From: Nocardioides lijunqiniae | GTDB taxonomy: Bacteria; Actinomycetota; Actinomycetes; Propionibacteriales; Nocardioidaceae | Assembly: GCF_015024225.1 (NCBI RefSeq) | Contig: NZ_JACJGM010000006.1 | Coordinates: forward strand, 1 to 64,000 | Reading direction: 5' to 3' | Length of the DNA stretch: 64,000 nt | In this document: positions 1 through 7,457 of the stretch, piece after piece | Numbering within the stretch: position 1 is the stretch's first letter | Layout of the letters: every line of letters starts with the position of its first letter | Made by a program: the position numbers and the translations under genes | Notes under the pieces: model-generated | The model's input: the letters and a program-made list of their open reading frames with translations, nothing else | The model's database searches: none | What the model was told of the DNA's origin: nothing

Positions 1-1
1 G

Positions 2-1072
2 GCTGCCGACCGCACGCAGGCGGCGCCCCCGCCCGCAGCCGCGCCCCAGCGCCCCGCCGCGCCGATGCCGCCGCCGCCCTCCGGCGACCTGCCCGTCGTA
101 CGTCGTGGCGGCTACGACAAGGCCGCCGTCGACGCCCGCATCACCCAGCTCGCCCGCGACAAGGCCGGCCTCAGCGCCAGCCTGACGCAGTCCGAGCAGC
201 GCCTGATGGAGCTCGAGAACGAGCTCCAGGACGCCCGCCACCAGCTCTCCGAGGTGCAGTCCCCCTCCTACGCCGGACTGGGCGGTCGTGCCAGCGCGAT
301 GCTGCGCCTCGCCGAGGAGGAGGCCAACGAGATCCGGACCACCGCGGAGCGTGAGGCCACCGAGATCCGTGAGCAGGCCGCCCGCGACGGCAAGGCGATC
401 CGCGCCGAGGCCACCCGCGAGGCGCAGGACATGCGCACCGTCCAGCTCCAGGAGCTGGAGCAGACCCGCGTGCGGGTGCTCGCCGACGCCGAGCAGGAGC
501 GCAGCATGGCCAAGGCCGAGGCCGAGGACCTCCTCGCCTCGGCGCGCCGCGAGGCCGACCAGGTCCGGCTCGCCGCCCAGCAGGAGACCAGCGAGATGCG
601 CACCTCCGCGACCCGCGAGGTCGAGCAGGCCCGCGCCGCCGCCGACCGCGAGGTGCAGGAGGCCCGCCGCACGCTCGCGGTGGAGAAGGAGCGGCTCGCC
701 CGCGAGGCGACCGACCACCACAACAGCGCCACCGCCGAGACCAAGCGACTCGTGGACGAGGCCGAGCAGCGCGCGGCCGCCGCCGAGAAGCGCGCGAGCG
801 AGGCCAGCAAGCAGGCCGCCGAGGGCCGCGCCGCCGCCCAGGCCGAGGCGGAGGCCCTGCTGGCCCGCGCCCGCCGCGAGGCCGAGCAGGTCGTCGCCAC
901 CGCCCGCAGCCAGGCCGAGTCGGTCGAGTCCACGGGCACCGCGGAGATCGAGCGCGAGATCGCGGCGCGCCGTGCCGAGCTCGACCGCCTGACCAAGCGC
1001 CGTGACGCCATCACCGCCCAGCTCGCCTCGCTCCGTGACGTCGTCGCCGGCTTCGGCGAGGACGAGAGTTGA
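2..1072 (+). CDS. DivIVA-like coiled-coil protein (5' end outside window)
   Basis: The reading frame is open back to base 2, so the true start probably lies upstream; an internal ATG at 65 is the first Met visible. After a Pro/Ala-rich start the protein has a short VRRGGYDKAAVD segment, similar to the DivIVA/Wag31 N-terminal pattern. It is then almost entirely heptad-rich Glu/Ala/Arg coiled coil of about 270 residues with no membrane segment. Coiled-coil proteins of this kind in actinobacteria act at poles or septa in growth and division, but the role here is inference. The stop overlaps the start of the AI-2E transporter gene, so the two are translationally coupled. A general cytoskeletal or ATP-synthase-b-like coiled coil is an alternative. 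Confidence 0.78.
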   Translation, partial: AADRTQAAPPPAAAPQRPAAPMPPPPSGDLPVVRRGGYDKAAVDARITQLARDKAGLSASLTQSEQRLMELENELQDARHQLSEVQSPSYAGLGGRASAMLRLAEEEANEIRTTAEREATEIREQAARDGKAIRAEATREAQDMRTVQLQELEQTRVRVLADAEQERSMAKAEAEDLLASARREADQVRLAAQQETSEMRTSATREVEQARAAADREVQEARRTLAVEKERLAREATDHHNSATAETKRLVDEAEQRAAAAEKRASEASKQAAEGRAAAQAEAEALLARARREAEQVVATARSQAESVESTGTAEIEREIAARRAELDRLTKRRDAITAQLASLRDVVAGFGEDES

Positions 1073-2250
1073 GCAAGGAGCACGTCGAGGCAGCGGAGGA
1101 GGCCGCCGACCGGGCGGAGGACGCAGCCGACCGGGCGGAGGACACCGCCGCCCAGGTGGAGGCGGTGCACGACGGCGAGCTGGCCGAGCACGACCGCCAG
1201 TACGGCGTGCAGGGCCCGCCGTTCGAGCACCGCTCGCCGTTCTACCTCGGGTTCTTCGGCGCGCTCGGCGCGCTGCTGGCCTACTTCCTGTGGTCCGCCC
1301 TCATGGGCATCGGCTCGACGCTGCTCCTGATCGTCGTCTCGCTGTTCCTCGCCGCCGGCCTCAACCCGTCGGTCGAGGCGCTGGAGCACCGCGGCCTGCG
1401 CCGCAGCTGGGCCGTGACGGCGGTGATCACCGCGTTCCTCGGCGCCGTCGCCCTCTTCGTCGTCGCCATCGTCCCGGTCATCACCGACCAGGTCACCGCC
1501 ATCTCCAAGAACGCCCCGGAGTGGCTGGAGCGGCTGCAGGAGAACCGCCAGATCCAGAAGCTCGACGACGAGTACGACATCATCTCCAAGGTCCAGGACT
1601 ACGTCGCCAACGGCGACTTCGTCAGCGGCCTCTTCGGCGGCGTCCTCGGCGTGGGCCTGAAGATCCTGGGCGCGCTGTTCAACGCGTTCATCATCCTGGT
1701 CCTGACGCTGTACTTCCTCAGCTCGCTCGAGAAGACCAAGCAGGCCTTCTACCGCCTGGCGCCGGCCTCGCGACGCACCCGCGTGAGCCTGCTCGGCGAC
1801 CAGATCGTGCGCAACGTCGGCGGCTACGTCTCCGGCGCGTTCATCGTGGCGCTCTGCGCGGGCGTCTCGACCCTGGTGTTCCTCTTCGCGATCGGACTGG
1901 GCGACTACGCCGTCGCGCTGGCCTTCGTCGTCGCGCTGCTCGACGTGATCCCGATGATCGGGGCCACCATCGGCGCGGTCGTCGTCACCGCGATCGCCTT
2001 CGCCACGGACGTCAAGATGGGCATCCTCTGCGCCATCTTCTTCCTGATCTACCAGCAGGTCGAGAACTACCTGGTCTACCCACGGGTGATGTCGAAGTCC
2101 GTCGACCTGCCGGGTGCGGTGATCGTGATCGCGGCGCTCGTCGGGGCGGGCCTGCTGGGCGTCGTGGGCGCGCTGCTGGCGATCCCGACGGCGGCGGCGA
2201 TCCTGCTGATCATGCGCGAGGTCGTCGTACGCCGCCAGGACGCGCGCTGA
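1069..2250 (+). CDS. AI-2E family transporter (PF01594 type)
   Basis: The start is a TTG at 1069 that overlaps the TGA of the upstream coiled-coil gene; GAGG lies about 8 nt before it. The first 60 residues are charged and contain the tandem repeat AADRAED, predicted cytosolic helix. About seven to eight hydrophobic segments follow from residue 65 to 380, including the family-typical late segments around VALLDVIPMIGATIGA and YLVYPRVMSKSVDLPG. The family comprises polytopic permeases; some members export autoinducer-2 and others work as Na+/H+ antiporters, so the substrate is not known. At 393 aa it is of normal length. Coupling to a coiled-coil protein suggests a membrane-anchored partner. 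Confidence 0.88.
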   Translation: MSKEHVEAAEEAADRAEDAADRAEDTAAQVEAVHDGELAEHDRQYGVQGPPFEHRSPFYLGFFGALGALLAYFLWSALMGIGSTLLLIVVSLFLAAGLNPSVEALEHRGLRRSWAVTAVITAFLGAVALFVVAIVPVITDQVTAISKNAPEWLERLQENRQIQKLDDEYDIISKVQDYVANGDFVSGLFGGVLGVGLKILGALFNAFIILVLTLYFLSSLEKTKQAFYRLAPASRRTRVSLLGDQIVRNVGGYVSGAFIVALCAGVSTLVFLFAIGLGDYAVALAFVVALLDVIPMIGATIGAVVVTAIAFATDVKMGILCAIFFLIYQQVENYLVYPRVMSKSVDLPGAVIVIAALVGAGLLGVVGALLAIPTAAAILLIMREVVVRRQDAR

Positions 2251-2253
2251 GCG

Positions 2254-3234
2254 CTACGCCTCGTCGCCGAGGAGCGTCGCGTCGGCGACCTCGCGCTCGC
2301 CGAGCTTGACCCCGACCACGCCCACGAGGATGAGCAGGCCACCGACGAGCTGCAGCGCCTTCGGCAGCTCGTCGAGCAGCAGCCAGGCCCACAGGACGCC
2401 GGCGACCACCTCGGTGAGGGCGACGAACGACGCGAGGCGCGAGCCGAGGCGGCGGATCGCGAAGATGCCGGAGACGTAGGCGACCGCGGCGGTGACGAGC
2501 CCGAGCAGGAGCAGCGGCACCCACCAGGCGAAGGTCTCCCCCGCCATCGTCACGTCCTGCGTGGAGGCCGTCATGGGCAGGACCCGGACCAGGCCGAGCA
2601 GGCCCAGCGACACCCCGCCCACGACGAGGCCTCCCGCTGCGAGCGCCAGGGCCGGGAGCCCGTTGCCCTCGTCGGCCGAGATCAGGAAGTACGCCGCGCA
2701 GCCGACCATGGCCCCGAGCGCCCACAGCACGCCGGGCACGCTGAGGTCGGCGCCGGAGAGCAGGTCCAGCACCAGCACGAGGCCGAGCGCGGCCAGGCCG
2801 GCGCCGGCGAGCGTGAGCCGGCCGGGGCGCTCGCCCTTGCGGATCCACAGCCACACCACGACGGCGGCGGGCGCGGTGTACTCGATGAGCAGCGCCGGCC
2901 CCACCTGCATGTGGCCGACGGCGGAGAAGTAGCAGAACTGGGCCCCCGCGACGGCCAGCAGCCCGTAGGTGAGCACCAGCCCGAGGTTGGGACGCAGCAC
3001 GCTCCAGCGCCCGCGCATCGCGTAGGCGCCGAAGGGTGCGACGACCACCGCGGCCAGCGCGATGCGCACGAGGACCACCGAGCCGGGGGTCCAGCCGGTG
3101 TCGAGCAGGCCGCGGGCCAGGGCGCCGGAGAGGCCGAAGGTGGCCGCCGAGAGCAGGGCCAGCGCCAGGCCGGTGACCGTGCGCGACGCCCCCGTCGGGG
3201 CCAGGGTGTCGTCGTCACGGGTCAAAGTCGTCAT
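2254..3234 (-). CDS. EamA/DMT-family exporter
   Basis: This 326-aa protein has ten hydrophobic segments arranged as two EamA repeats (about residues 22-150 and 165-310), typical of drug/metabolite transporters such as RhtA and YdcZ-type exporters. The short N-terminal tail is hydrophilic. It is transcribed divergently from a CGNR zinc-finger regulator with only 38 nt between starts. A strong promoter (TTGACA, 17 nt, TAGTGT) places the mRNA start almost at the ATG. The layout is the classic local regulator/exporter pair, so the CGNR protein probably controls this exporter. The substrate (amino acid, metabolite or drug) cannot be read from sequence. The gene ends three bases after the convergent AI-2E transporter gene. 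Confidence 0.88.
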   Translation of the reverse strand: MTTLTRDDDTLAPTGASRTVTGLALALLSAATFGLSGALARGLLDTGWTPGSVVLVRIALAAVVVAPFGAYAMRGRWSVLRPNLGLVLTYGLLAVAGAQFCYFSAVGHMQVGPALLIEYTAPAAVVVWLWIRKGERPGRLTLAGAGLAALGLVLVLDLLSGADLSVPGVLWALGAMVGCAAYFLISADEGNGLPALALAAGGLVVGGVSLGLLGLVRVLPMTASTQDVTMAGETFAWWVPLLLLGLVTAAVAYVSGIFAIRRLGSRLASFVALTEVVAGVLWAWLLLDELPKALQLVGGLLILVGVVGVKLGEREVADATLLGDEA

Positions 3235-3239
3235 GGGTC

Positions 3240-3266
3240 ATGACACTATTCGGGATGCGGTAACCT
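3240..3266 (+). promoter_or_regulatory. Promoter of CGNR regulator (overlapping, divergent)
   Basis: ATGACA (3240-3245) and TAACCT (3261-3266) are separated by 15 nt. The -10 ends 6 nt before the GTG at 3273, so the mRNA would be leaderless. It overlaps the opposing EamA promoter almost completely, so only one of the two could fire at a time. Confidence 0.45.
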
Positions 3267-3271
3267 GTCAA
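3243..3271 (-). promoter_or_regulatory. Promoter of EamA exporter
   Basis: On the minus strand, a perfect TTGACA (3266-3271) is followed by a 17-nt spacer and TAGTGT (3243-3248). Transcription would start 1-3 nt before the ATG at 3234, giving a leaderless or near-leaderless mRNA. TGACA (3241-3245) and TGTCA (3266-3270) form an inverted repeat that overlaps both promoter elements and could be the operator. Confidence 0.65.
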
Positions 3272-3272
3272 C

Positions 3273-3815
3273 GTGGTTTTCGCCCATGACACCGAGCTGT
3301 CCCTCCAGGCCGCCGCGACACTGGTCAACACCGAGGACGACGACGAGGACACCCTGTCCACCGCCGGCGACCTCGAGGCGTTCTTCCACGACTACGGCTA
3401 CACGGGTCGCCGCGACGGCGACCGGGCCGAGCTGGACGCCGTCCGCGCCCTGCGGCCGCGGCTGCGCGAGCTGCTCACGGCCGAGCGCGACGACGCCGTC
3501 GTCCTGGTCAACGAGATGCTGCGCGACGGCCGGGCGCTGCCCCAGCTCGTGCGCCACGACCCCTTCGACTGGCACCTGCACGCCGTCGACGACGACGCCC
3601 CGCTGGCGACGCGGATCATCGTCGAGACCGCCATGGCGATGATCGACGTCATCCGCACCGACGAGATGTCGCGGCTCGCGCTGTGTGCCGACGACGACTG
3701 CAACGGCGTCGTCCTCGACCTGTCGCGCAACCGCTCGCGACGCTTCTGCTCGACCTCCTGCGGCAACCGCAACGCCGTCGCCGCCTACCGCGCCCGCCAG
3801 GCCGCGGGCGGCTGA
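3273..3815 (+). CDS. CGNR zinc-finger (ABATE-domain) transcriptional regulator
   Basis: GTG start with a leaderless layout. The N-terminal 120 residues match the ABATE ligand-binding type region. The C-terminus carries the zinc finger CADDDC...CSTSCGNR, with the CGNR signature at about residues 165-168, the hallmark of this family of probable stress or metabolite regulators. At 180 aa it has family-typical length. It is divergent from the EamA exporter, with overlapping promoters and a TGACA/TGTCA inverted repeat between the starts. That makes it the likely autoregulator and controller of the exporter. DNA binding by CGNR fingers is inferred from the family; few members have been tested. Confidence 0.85.
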   Translation: MVFAHDTELSLQAAATLVNTEDDDEDTLSTAGDLEAFFHDYGYTGRRDGDRAELDAVRALRPRLRELLTAERDDAVVLVNEMLRDGRALPQLVRHDPFDWHLHAVDDDAPLATRIIVETAMAMIDVIRTDEMSRLALCADDDCNGVVLDLSRNRSRRFCSTSCGNRNAVAAYRARQAAGG

Positions 3816-3832
3816 CCAAGGGGGCGCGAGGG

Positions 3833-4609
3833 TCAGCTCGCGAGGAAGCGCCGGAGCACCTCGGTGAAGACCTCGGGCTGCTCGGAGTGCACCCAGTGGC
3901 CGGCGTTCTTCACCGTCACCTTGCGCTTCTGCGGGAACCACCGGTCCATGGCCGCGTCGTAGTCGTCGGTGACGTACGCCGACGTCTGGCCGGCGACCCA
4001 CAGCACCGGCCCCGGGTAGGGCTCGAGACCCGCGAGGCGGTCGGCCGGCCAGCCACCCAGGGTCGCGAGATCCCGGCCGAGCACCGTCAGGTTGGGCTGC
4101 CACGACCAGGAGTCGCCCTCGCGGCGCAGGTTCTGCAGGAGGAAGCTGCGCACGGTGCGGTGGGGCACCGCCCCCGCCAGCGCCTCGTCGGCGTCGCTGC
4201 GACGCGTGAGCCCGTCGAGGTCCAGCCCGAGCATGGCCACGATGAAGTCACCGAACTCCGTGAGTCCGTGGTAGTCGACCGGCGAGATGTCCACGACGCA
4301 CAGGCGCTCGACCAGCTCGGGGTGGCGCAGCGCGAGCACCATGGCCGTCTTGCCGCCCATCGAGTGGCCCACGAGCGCGACGGGGTCCTCGGCGGAGAAC
4401 AGGGCGGCCACCTCGTCGGCCATGTCGAGGTAGTCGACGCGGTCGTGCCAGTCGGAGCGGCCGTGGTTGGGCATGTCGACGAGCAGGACGCGGTGGTCCT
4501 CGGCCAGCGTCTTGGCGATCGAGGTCCAGTTCTTCCCCTGGCCGAAGAGCCCGTGCAGGAACACCACCAGGGGGCCCGACTGCCCCAGGGTCGCGGTGTT
4601 CAGCACCAC
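3833..4609 (-). CDS. Alpha/beta-fold hydrolase (YbfF-like esterase)
   Basis: This 258-aa protein has a complete alpha/beta-hydrolase core: oxyanion region VFLHGLFGQGKNW near residue 20, the nucleophile elbow GHSMGG near residue 95, and the catalytic His in NAGHWVHSEQP near residue 238. It is close in layout to YbfF/ABHD11-type esterases, which hydrolyse acyl-CoA or ester substrates; the real substrate is unknown. The GTG start lies inside the end of the upstream GH114-type gene (10-nt overlap), so the two are co-transcribed and coupled. There is no signal peptide, so it is cytoplasmic. Confidence 0.85.
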   Translation of the reverse strand: MVLNTATLGQSGPLVVFLHGLFGQGKNWTSIAKTLAEDHRVLLVDMPNHGRSDWHDRVDYLDMADEVAALFSAEDPVALVGHSMGGKTAMVLALRHPELVERLCVVDISPVDYHGLTEFGDFIVAMLGLDLDGLTRRSDADEALAGAVPHRTVRSFLLQNLRREGDSWSWQPNLTVLGRDLATLGGWPADRLAGLEPYPGPVLWVAGQTSAYVTDDYDAAMDRWFPQKRKVTVKNAGHWVHSEQPEVFTEVLRRFLAS

Positions 4610-5364
4610 ACGCGCACTCCCTTCCGGCTCAGCGCCCGGTCGCGCAGCACCACCGGGACCCGGTCGCCGTGGCGGCGGCAGGCGCGACGGAAGTCGACCC
4701 GGCGGTACTCGACCATCAGCACCTGGTCGCCGTAGTGGTCGACGTAGTCACCGCACTCGGCGTAGCGCCCGCACTCCTCGGAGACCGCGAAGTCGAACCC
4801 GACGGCCGTCCCGTCGTAGTCGGCGAGGTTCTTCTGCCCGGCGGCCAGACCCTCCGCGTGTGCCCGTCGCACGAGCAGGCGAGCGAAGGCGACGGCGTGA
4901 CGACGCTTGATCAGCCGCTGGCTGCGGGTGAAGGAGTCGAGGTTGTCGTACTCCACCGCGTCGAACCCGTCGTTGGCGCAGCCGGCGGTCCACCGACCGA
5001 CGATCCGGGCGAGGGCCTGGCGCTTGCGGGGAGTGCGCAGGTCGAGCAGCCACTCCCCCCATGCCTCGTCGACGACCGGGCGGCCACCGCGCTTGAGGAC
5101 CAGCGACCAGTGGCGGCGCCAGAAGCGCTTGGCGTCGGGCTGGGTCTGGAAGCCGTTGACGTAGCAGACGTTGTAGCGTCCGGCCGCGGGCCTCTCCGTG
5201 CGGTCGCGCACGATGATCCCGACATGGGCCGGGAGCCGCTTAGGCCCGCCGAGCTGGTAGTCGACGTCCGAGCCGGACGGGATCGGCCGCACGTCGGCGT
5301 GAGACGGAGCGGCCAGACCGGCCAGGAGCCCGACGAGGACGAGCAGCAGAGCGATTCGGCGCAT
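4600..5364 (-). CDS. Secreted GH114-type (endo-alpha-1,4-polygalactosaminidase-like) protein
   Basis: A Sec signal peptide (MRRIALLLVLVGLLAGLAAP, likely cleaved after SHA) precedes a TIM-barrel-type domain. Residues such as YNVCYVNGFQTQ, FDAVEYDNLD and AAGQKNLADY match the TM1410/GH114 family, with acidic residues at strand ends as expected for a glycosidase. Characterised relatives act on galactosaminogalactan or similar amino sugars, but many actinobacterial members are uncharacterised. A -10 box TAGGCT (minus strand, 5371-5376) lies 6 nt upstream of the ATG, so the mRNA is probably leaderless. The 3' end overlaps the esterase start by 10 nt. Confidence 0.8.
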   Translation of the reverse strand: MRRIALLLVLVGLLAGLAAPSHADVRPIPSGSDVDYQLGGPKRLPAHVGIIVRDRTERPAAGRYNVCYVNGFQTQPDAKRFWRRHWSLVLKRGGRPVVDEAWGEWLLDLRTPRKRQALARIVGRWTAGCANDGFDAVEYDNLDSFTRSQRLIKRRHAVAFARLLVRRAHAEGLAAGQKNLADYDGTAVGFDFAVSEECGRYAECGDYVDHYGDQVLMVEYRRVDFRRACRRHGDRVPVVLRDRALSRKGVRVWC

Positions 5365-5373
5365 GGTGCGAGC

Positions 5374-6018
5374 CTAGGGCGTGTCCTGCGCCTCGCTCCG
5401 GCCGCACCAGGTGGTCATGCGGGCCGTCACGTCCCAGCCCAGGCTCGCGTAGAGGGCCTGGCCCTCCGGGGAGGCGGCCAGGAGGCCGGTGCGGGCGCCG
5501 TTCTCGCACGCCCAGCGCTCGAGCGCACTCATGACGCGGCTCGCGTGCCCGCGACGCCGGTGGGCCGGCGCCGTCCCGACGCGGTCGACGATCGCGTGCT
5601 CGCCCAGCACCGTCACCCAGCCGCTGGCAGCGACCTCGTCACCGGCGCGGACCACCGCCTGCAGCCGCTTGCCGTGCACCTCGAGGTCCACCCCGTCCGG
5701 GGCGGGACCATCGACCGCCAGCGCCCGGCTCATGAGCACCTCCCCGTCGAGCCGCATACGCATCCCCTCCGGGGCGGGATGCTCGGAGCGGTCGACGGAG
5801 AAGGCGGTCACCCACACGTCGGGGGCCGACGCGGCCCGCGCCGCCGTCGCTCCGAGCAGCTCTCGGGCCGGCTCGGTCAGGACCAGCTCCAACCGCCGGC
5901 CGCCGCCGTCGACCTCCACCTCGATCACGTCGCCGTAGCGGGCGTAGGCCACCTGGCGGGATCGGGCGAAGCCCTCGGCCCACCGGTCGACGAGGTGCGG
6001 GAGGTCGGGCGTCGTCAT
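5374..6018 (-). CDS. GNAT-family N-acetyltransferase
   Basis: I place the start at the ATG at 6018 (MTTPDLPHL), because the 27 codons upstream read into the divergent neighbour and lack protein-like composition. The N-terminal half (about 110 residues) is not recognised. The C-terminal half has the acetyl-CoA loop as VGTAPAHRRRGHASRVM, followed by GARTGLLAASPEGQALYASLGW, the usual beta4-alpha5 pattern. The substrate is unknown. It is divergent from an SRPBCC gene, with 25 nt between starts. Confidence 0.8.
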   Translation of the reverse strand: MTTPDLPHLVDRWAEGFARSRQVAYARYGDVIEVEVDGGGRRLELVLTEPARELLGATAARAASAPDVWVTAFSVDRSEHPAPEGMRMRLDGEVLMSRALAVDGPAPDGVDLEVHGKRLQAVVRAGDEVAASGWVTVLGEHAIVDRVGTAPAHRRRGHASRVMSALERWACENGARTGLLAASPEGQALYASLGWDVTARMTTWCGRSEAQDTP

Positions 6019-6043
6019 GGGGCGATGCTGGCATGATCGCAGC

Positions 6044-6532
6044 GTGACCGACACCCGACTCGAGGCGGAGCGCCTGATCGCCGCCCCCGCGGCCGACATC
6101 TTCGCGCTGCTCTGCGACCCGCACGGTCATGTCGCGATCGACTCCTCCGGCATGCTCCAGGACGCCGAGGGCGAGCCGGTGCGCGCCGCCGGCGACAGCT
6201 TCGTGGTGCACATGGACCGCGAGGCGCTGAACGACTACCCCGAGATGGGCCGCTACGACGTCACCGTCACGATCCGCGACTACGAGCCCGACCGGCTGAT
6301 CTCGTGGACCGTGCTGGGCCGCATCCGGCCGCAGATCGGTCACGTCTACGGCTACCGCCTCGAGCCGGACGAGGAGTCCGGCGGCACCCGCGTCACGTCG
6401 TTCTACGACTGGTCCACGATCGCTCCCGAGTGGCGCGACTCGGGGATCTTCCCGGTCCTCACCGAGGGCGCGCTGCGTGGCACGCTCGGGATCCTCGACC
6501 GCACCGTCCGGCGCGGCTACCCACGCGGCTGA
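6044..6532 (+). CDS. SRPBCC (START/polyketide-cyclase fold) protein
   Basis: I chose the GTG at 6044 because CATGAT (6032-6037) sits 6 nt upstream as a -10 box for a leaderless mRNA, and the protein then begins directly with the domain (VTDTRLEAERLIAAPAADIF). The sequence has the typical helix-grip start, a central DYEPDRLISWTV strand pair and a long C-terminal helix. Such proteins bind hydrophobic ligands or act as cyclases; nothing points to a particular ligand. The downstream gene begins one base after the stop, so the two form an operon. Confidence 0.78.
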   Translation: MTDTRLEAERLIAAPAADIFALLCDPHGHVAIDSSGMLQDAEGEPVRAAGDSFVVHMDREALNDYPEMGRYDVTVTIRDYEPDRLISWTVLGRIRPQIGHVYGYRLEPDEESGGTRVTSFYDWSTIAPEWRDSGIFPVLTEGALRGTLGILDRTVRRGYPRG

Positions 6533-6533
6533 C

Positions 6534-7457
6534 GTGCGCGTCGACCTCGAGGCCGTCACGGCCCTCCGCTTCGAGGACGGGACACCGGTCCGCGCCGCCT
6601 CCGCCGTCGCGCCGCTCGGCGACGGCCTTCTCGTCGCGCAGGACGACGCCACCGTGGGCTGCTGGCTGCGCCCGGGCACCGGGGCCGGCACGCCGGTGCG
6701 GCTGCTCCCGCCCGTGGCCGGCCACGACTCGTTCTCCACCGCCCAGGGGACCAAGCACCTCAAGCCCGACCTGGAGGCGGCGGTGGCGGTGGCGCTCGAC
6801 GACGGGCCCGCGGTCCTGCTGCTGGGCTCGGGGTCCACGCCGGCCCGCACGCGCGCGGTGTTGATGGGGCTGCGGGACGGCTCAACGTGGACGCTCGCCC
6901 GTGACCTCTCGCCGCTCTACGCCCGGGTCACGGAGCTGCTCGGCCTCGCGCCCGGTCAGCTGAACCTCGAGGGTGCCTGCTCCCTCGACGGCACGCTGCG
7001 GTGGTTCCACCGGGGTCGTCCCGCGGCCGGCCTGCCCAGCAGCAGCGTCGACCTCGACCTGGCCGCGGTGGTGGCCACGGTCGCCGGTCGCGCGGAGCCC
7101 GCCGACCTGCAGCCGACCGCCGTACGACGCTATGAGCTGGGGGTGATCGGCGGCGTGGGGCTGGCGGTCACCGACGCCGTGGCGCTGCCCGACGGGTCGC
7201 TGCTGGTGAGCGCGGCCGCCGAGGACAGCCCCAACGCCTACGACGACGGCCCGGTGCTCGGCTCGGCCCTGGCCGTCGTCCACGGCGACCGGGTGCGCGC
7301 CGTCGCCGCGCTGCCGAGCGTCGGCGGGCGCGTCGCCAAGGTCGAGGGGCTGGCCGTCGCCGACTGGGGCCCGGCGGGCGGCCGCGTGGTCGCCGTGGTC
7401 GACGAGGACGACCCGCGGGCCGCCTCGCCGATGCTGACGCTGCGCGTCAGCCTCTAG
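6534..7457 (+). CDS. Hypothetical beta-propeller-like protein
   Basis: The GTG at 6534, one base after the SRPBCC stop, starts a 307-aa soluble protein. It shows repeated strand motifs of the kind GDGLLVAQDD, DDGPAVLLLGSG, PDGSLLVSAAAED and GGRVVAVVDEDD, which suggests a beta-propeller. I do not recognise a catalytic signature and there is no signal peptide. Proteins of similar look are listed under DUF6929, but I cannot confirm membership. Its TAG stop lies in CTAG at 7454-7457, which also serves as the stop of the convergent dehydrogenase gene. Co-transcribed with the SRPBCC gene. Confidence 0.7.
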   Translation: MRVDLEAVTALRFEDGTPVRAASAVAPLGDGLLVAQDDATVGCWLRPGTGAGTPVRLLPPVAGHDSFSTAQGTKHLKPDLEAAVAVALDDGPAVLLLGSGSTPARTRAVLMGLRDGSTWTLARDLSPLYARVTELLGLAPGQLNLEGACSLDGTLRWFHRGRPAAGLPSSSVDLDLAAVVATVAGRAEPADLQPTAVRRYELGVIGGVGLAVTDAVALPDGSLLVSAAAEDSPNAYDDGPVLGSALAVVHGDRVRAVAALPSVGGRVAKVEGLAVADWGPAGGRVVAVVDEDDPRAASPMLTLRVSL

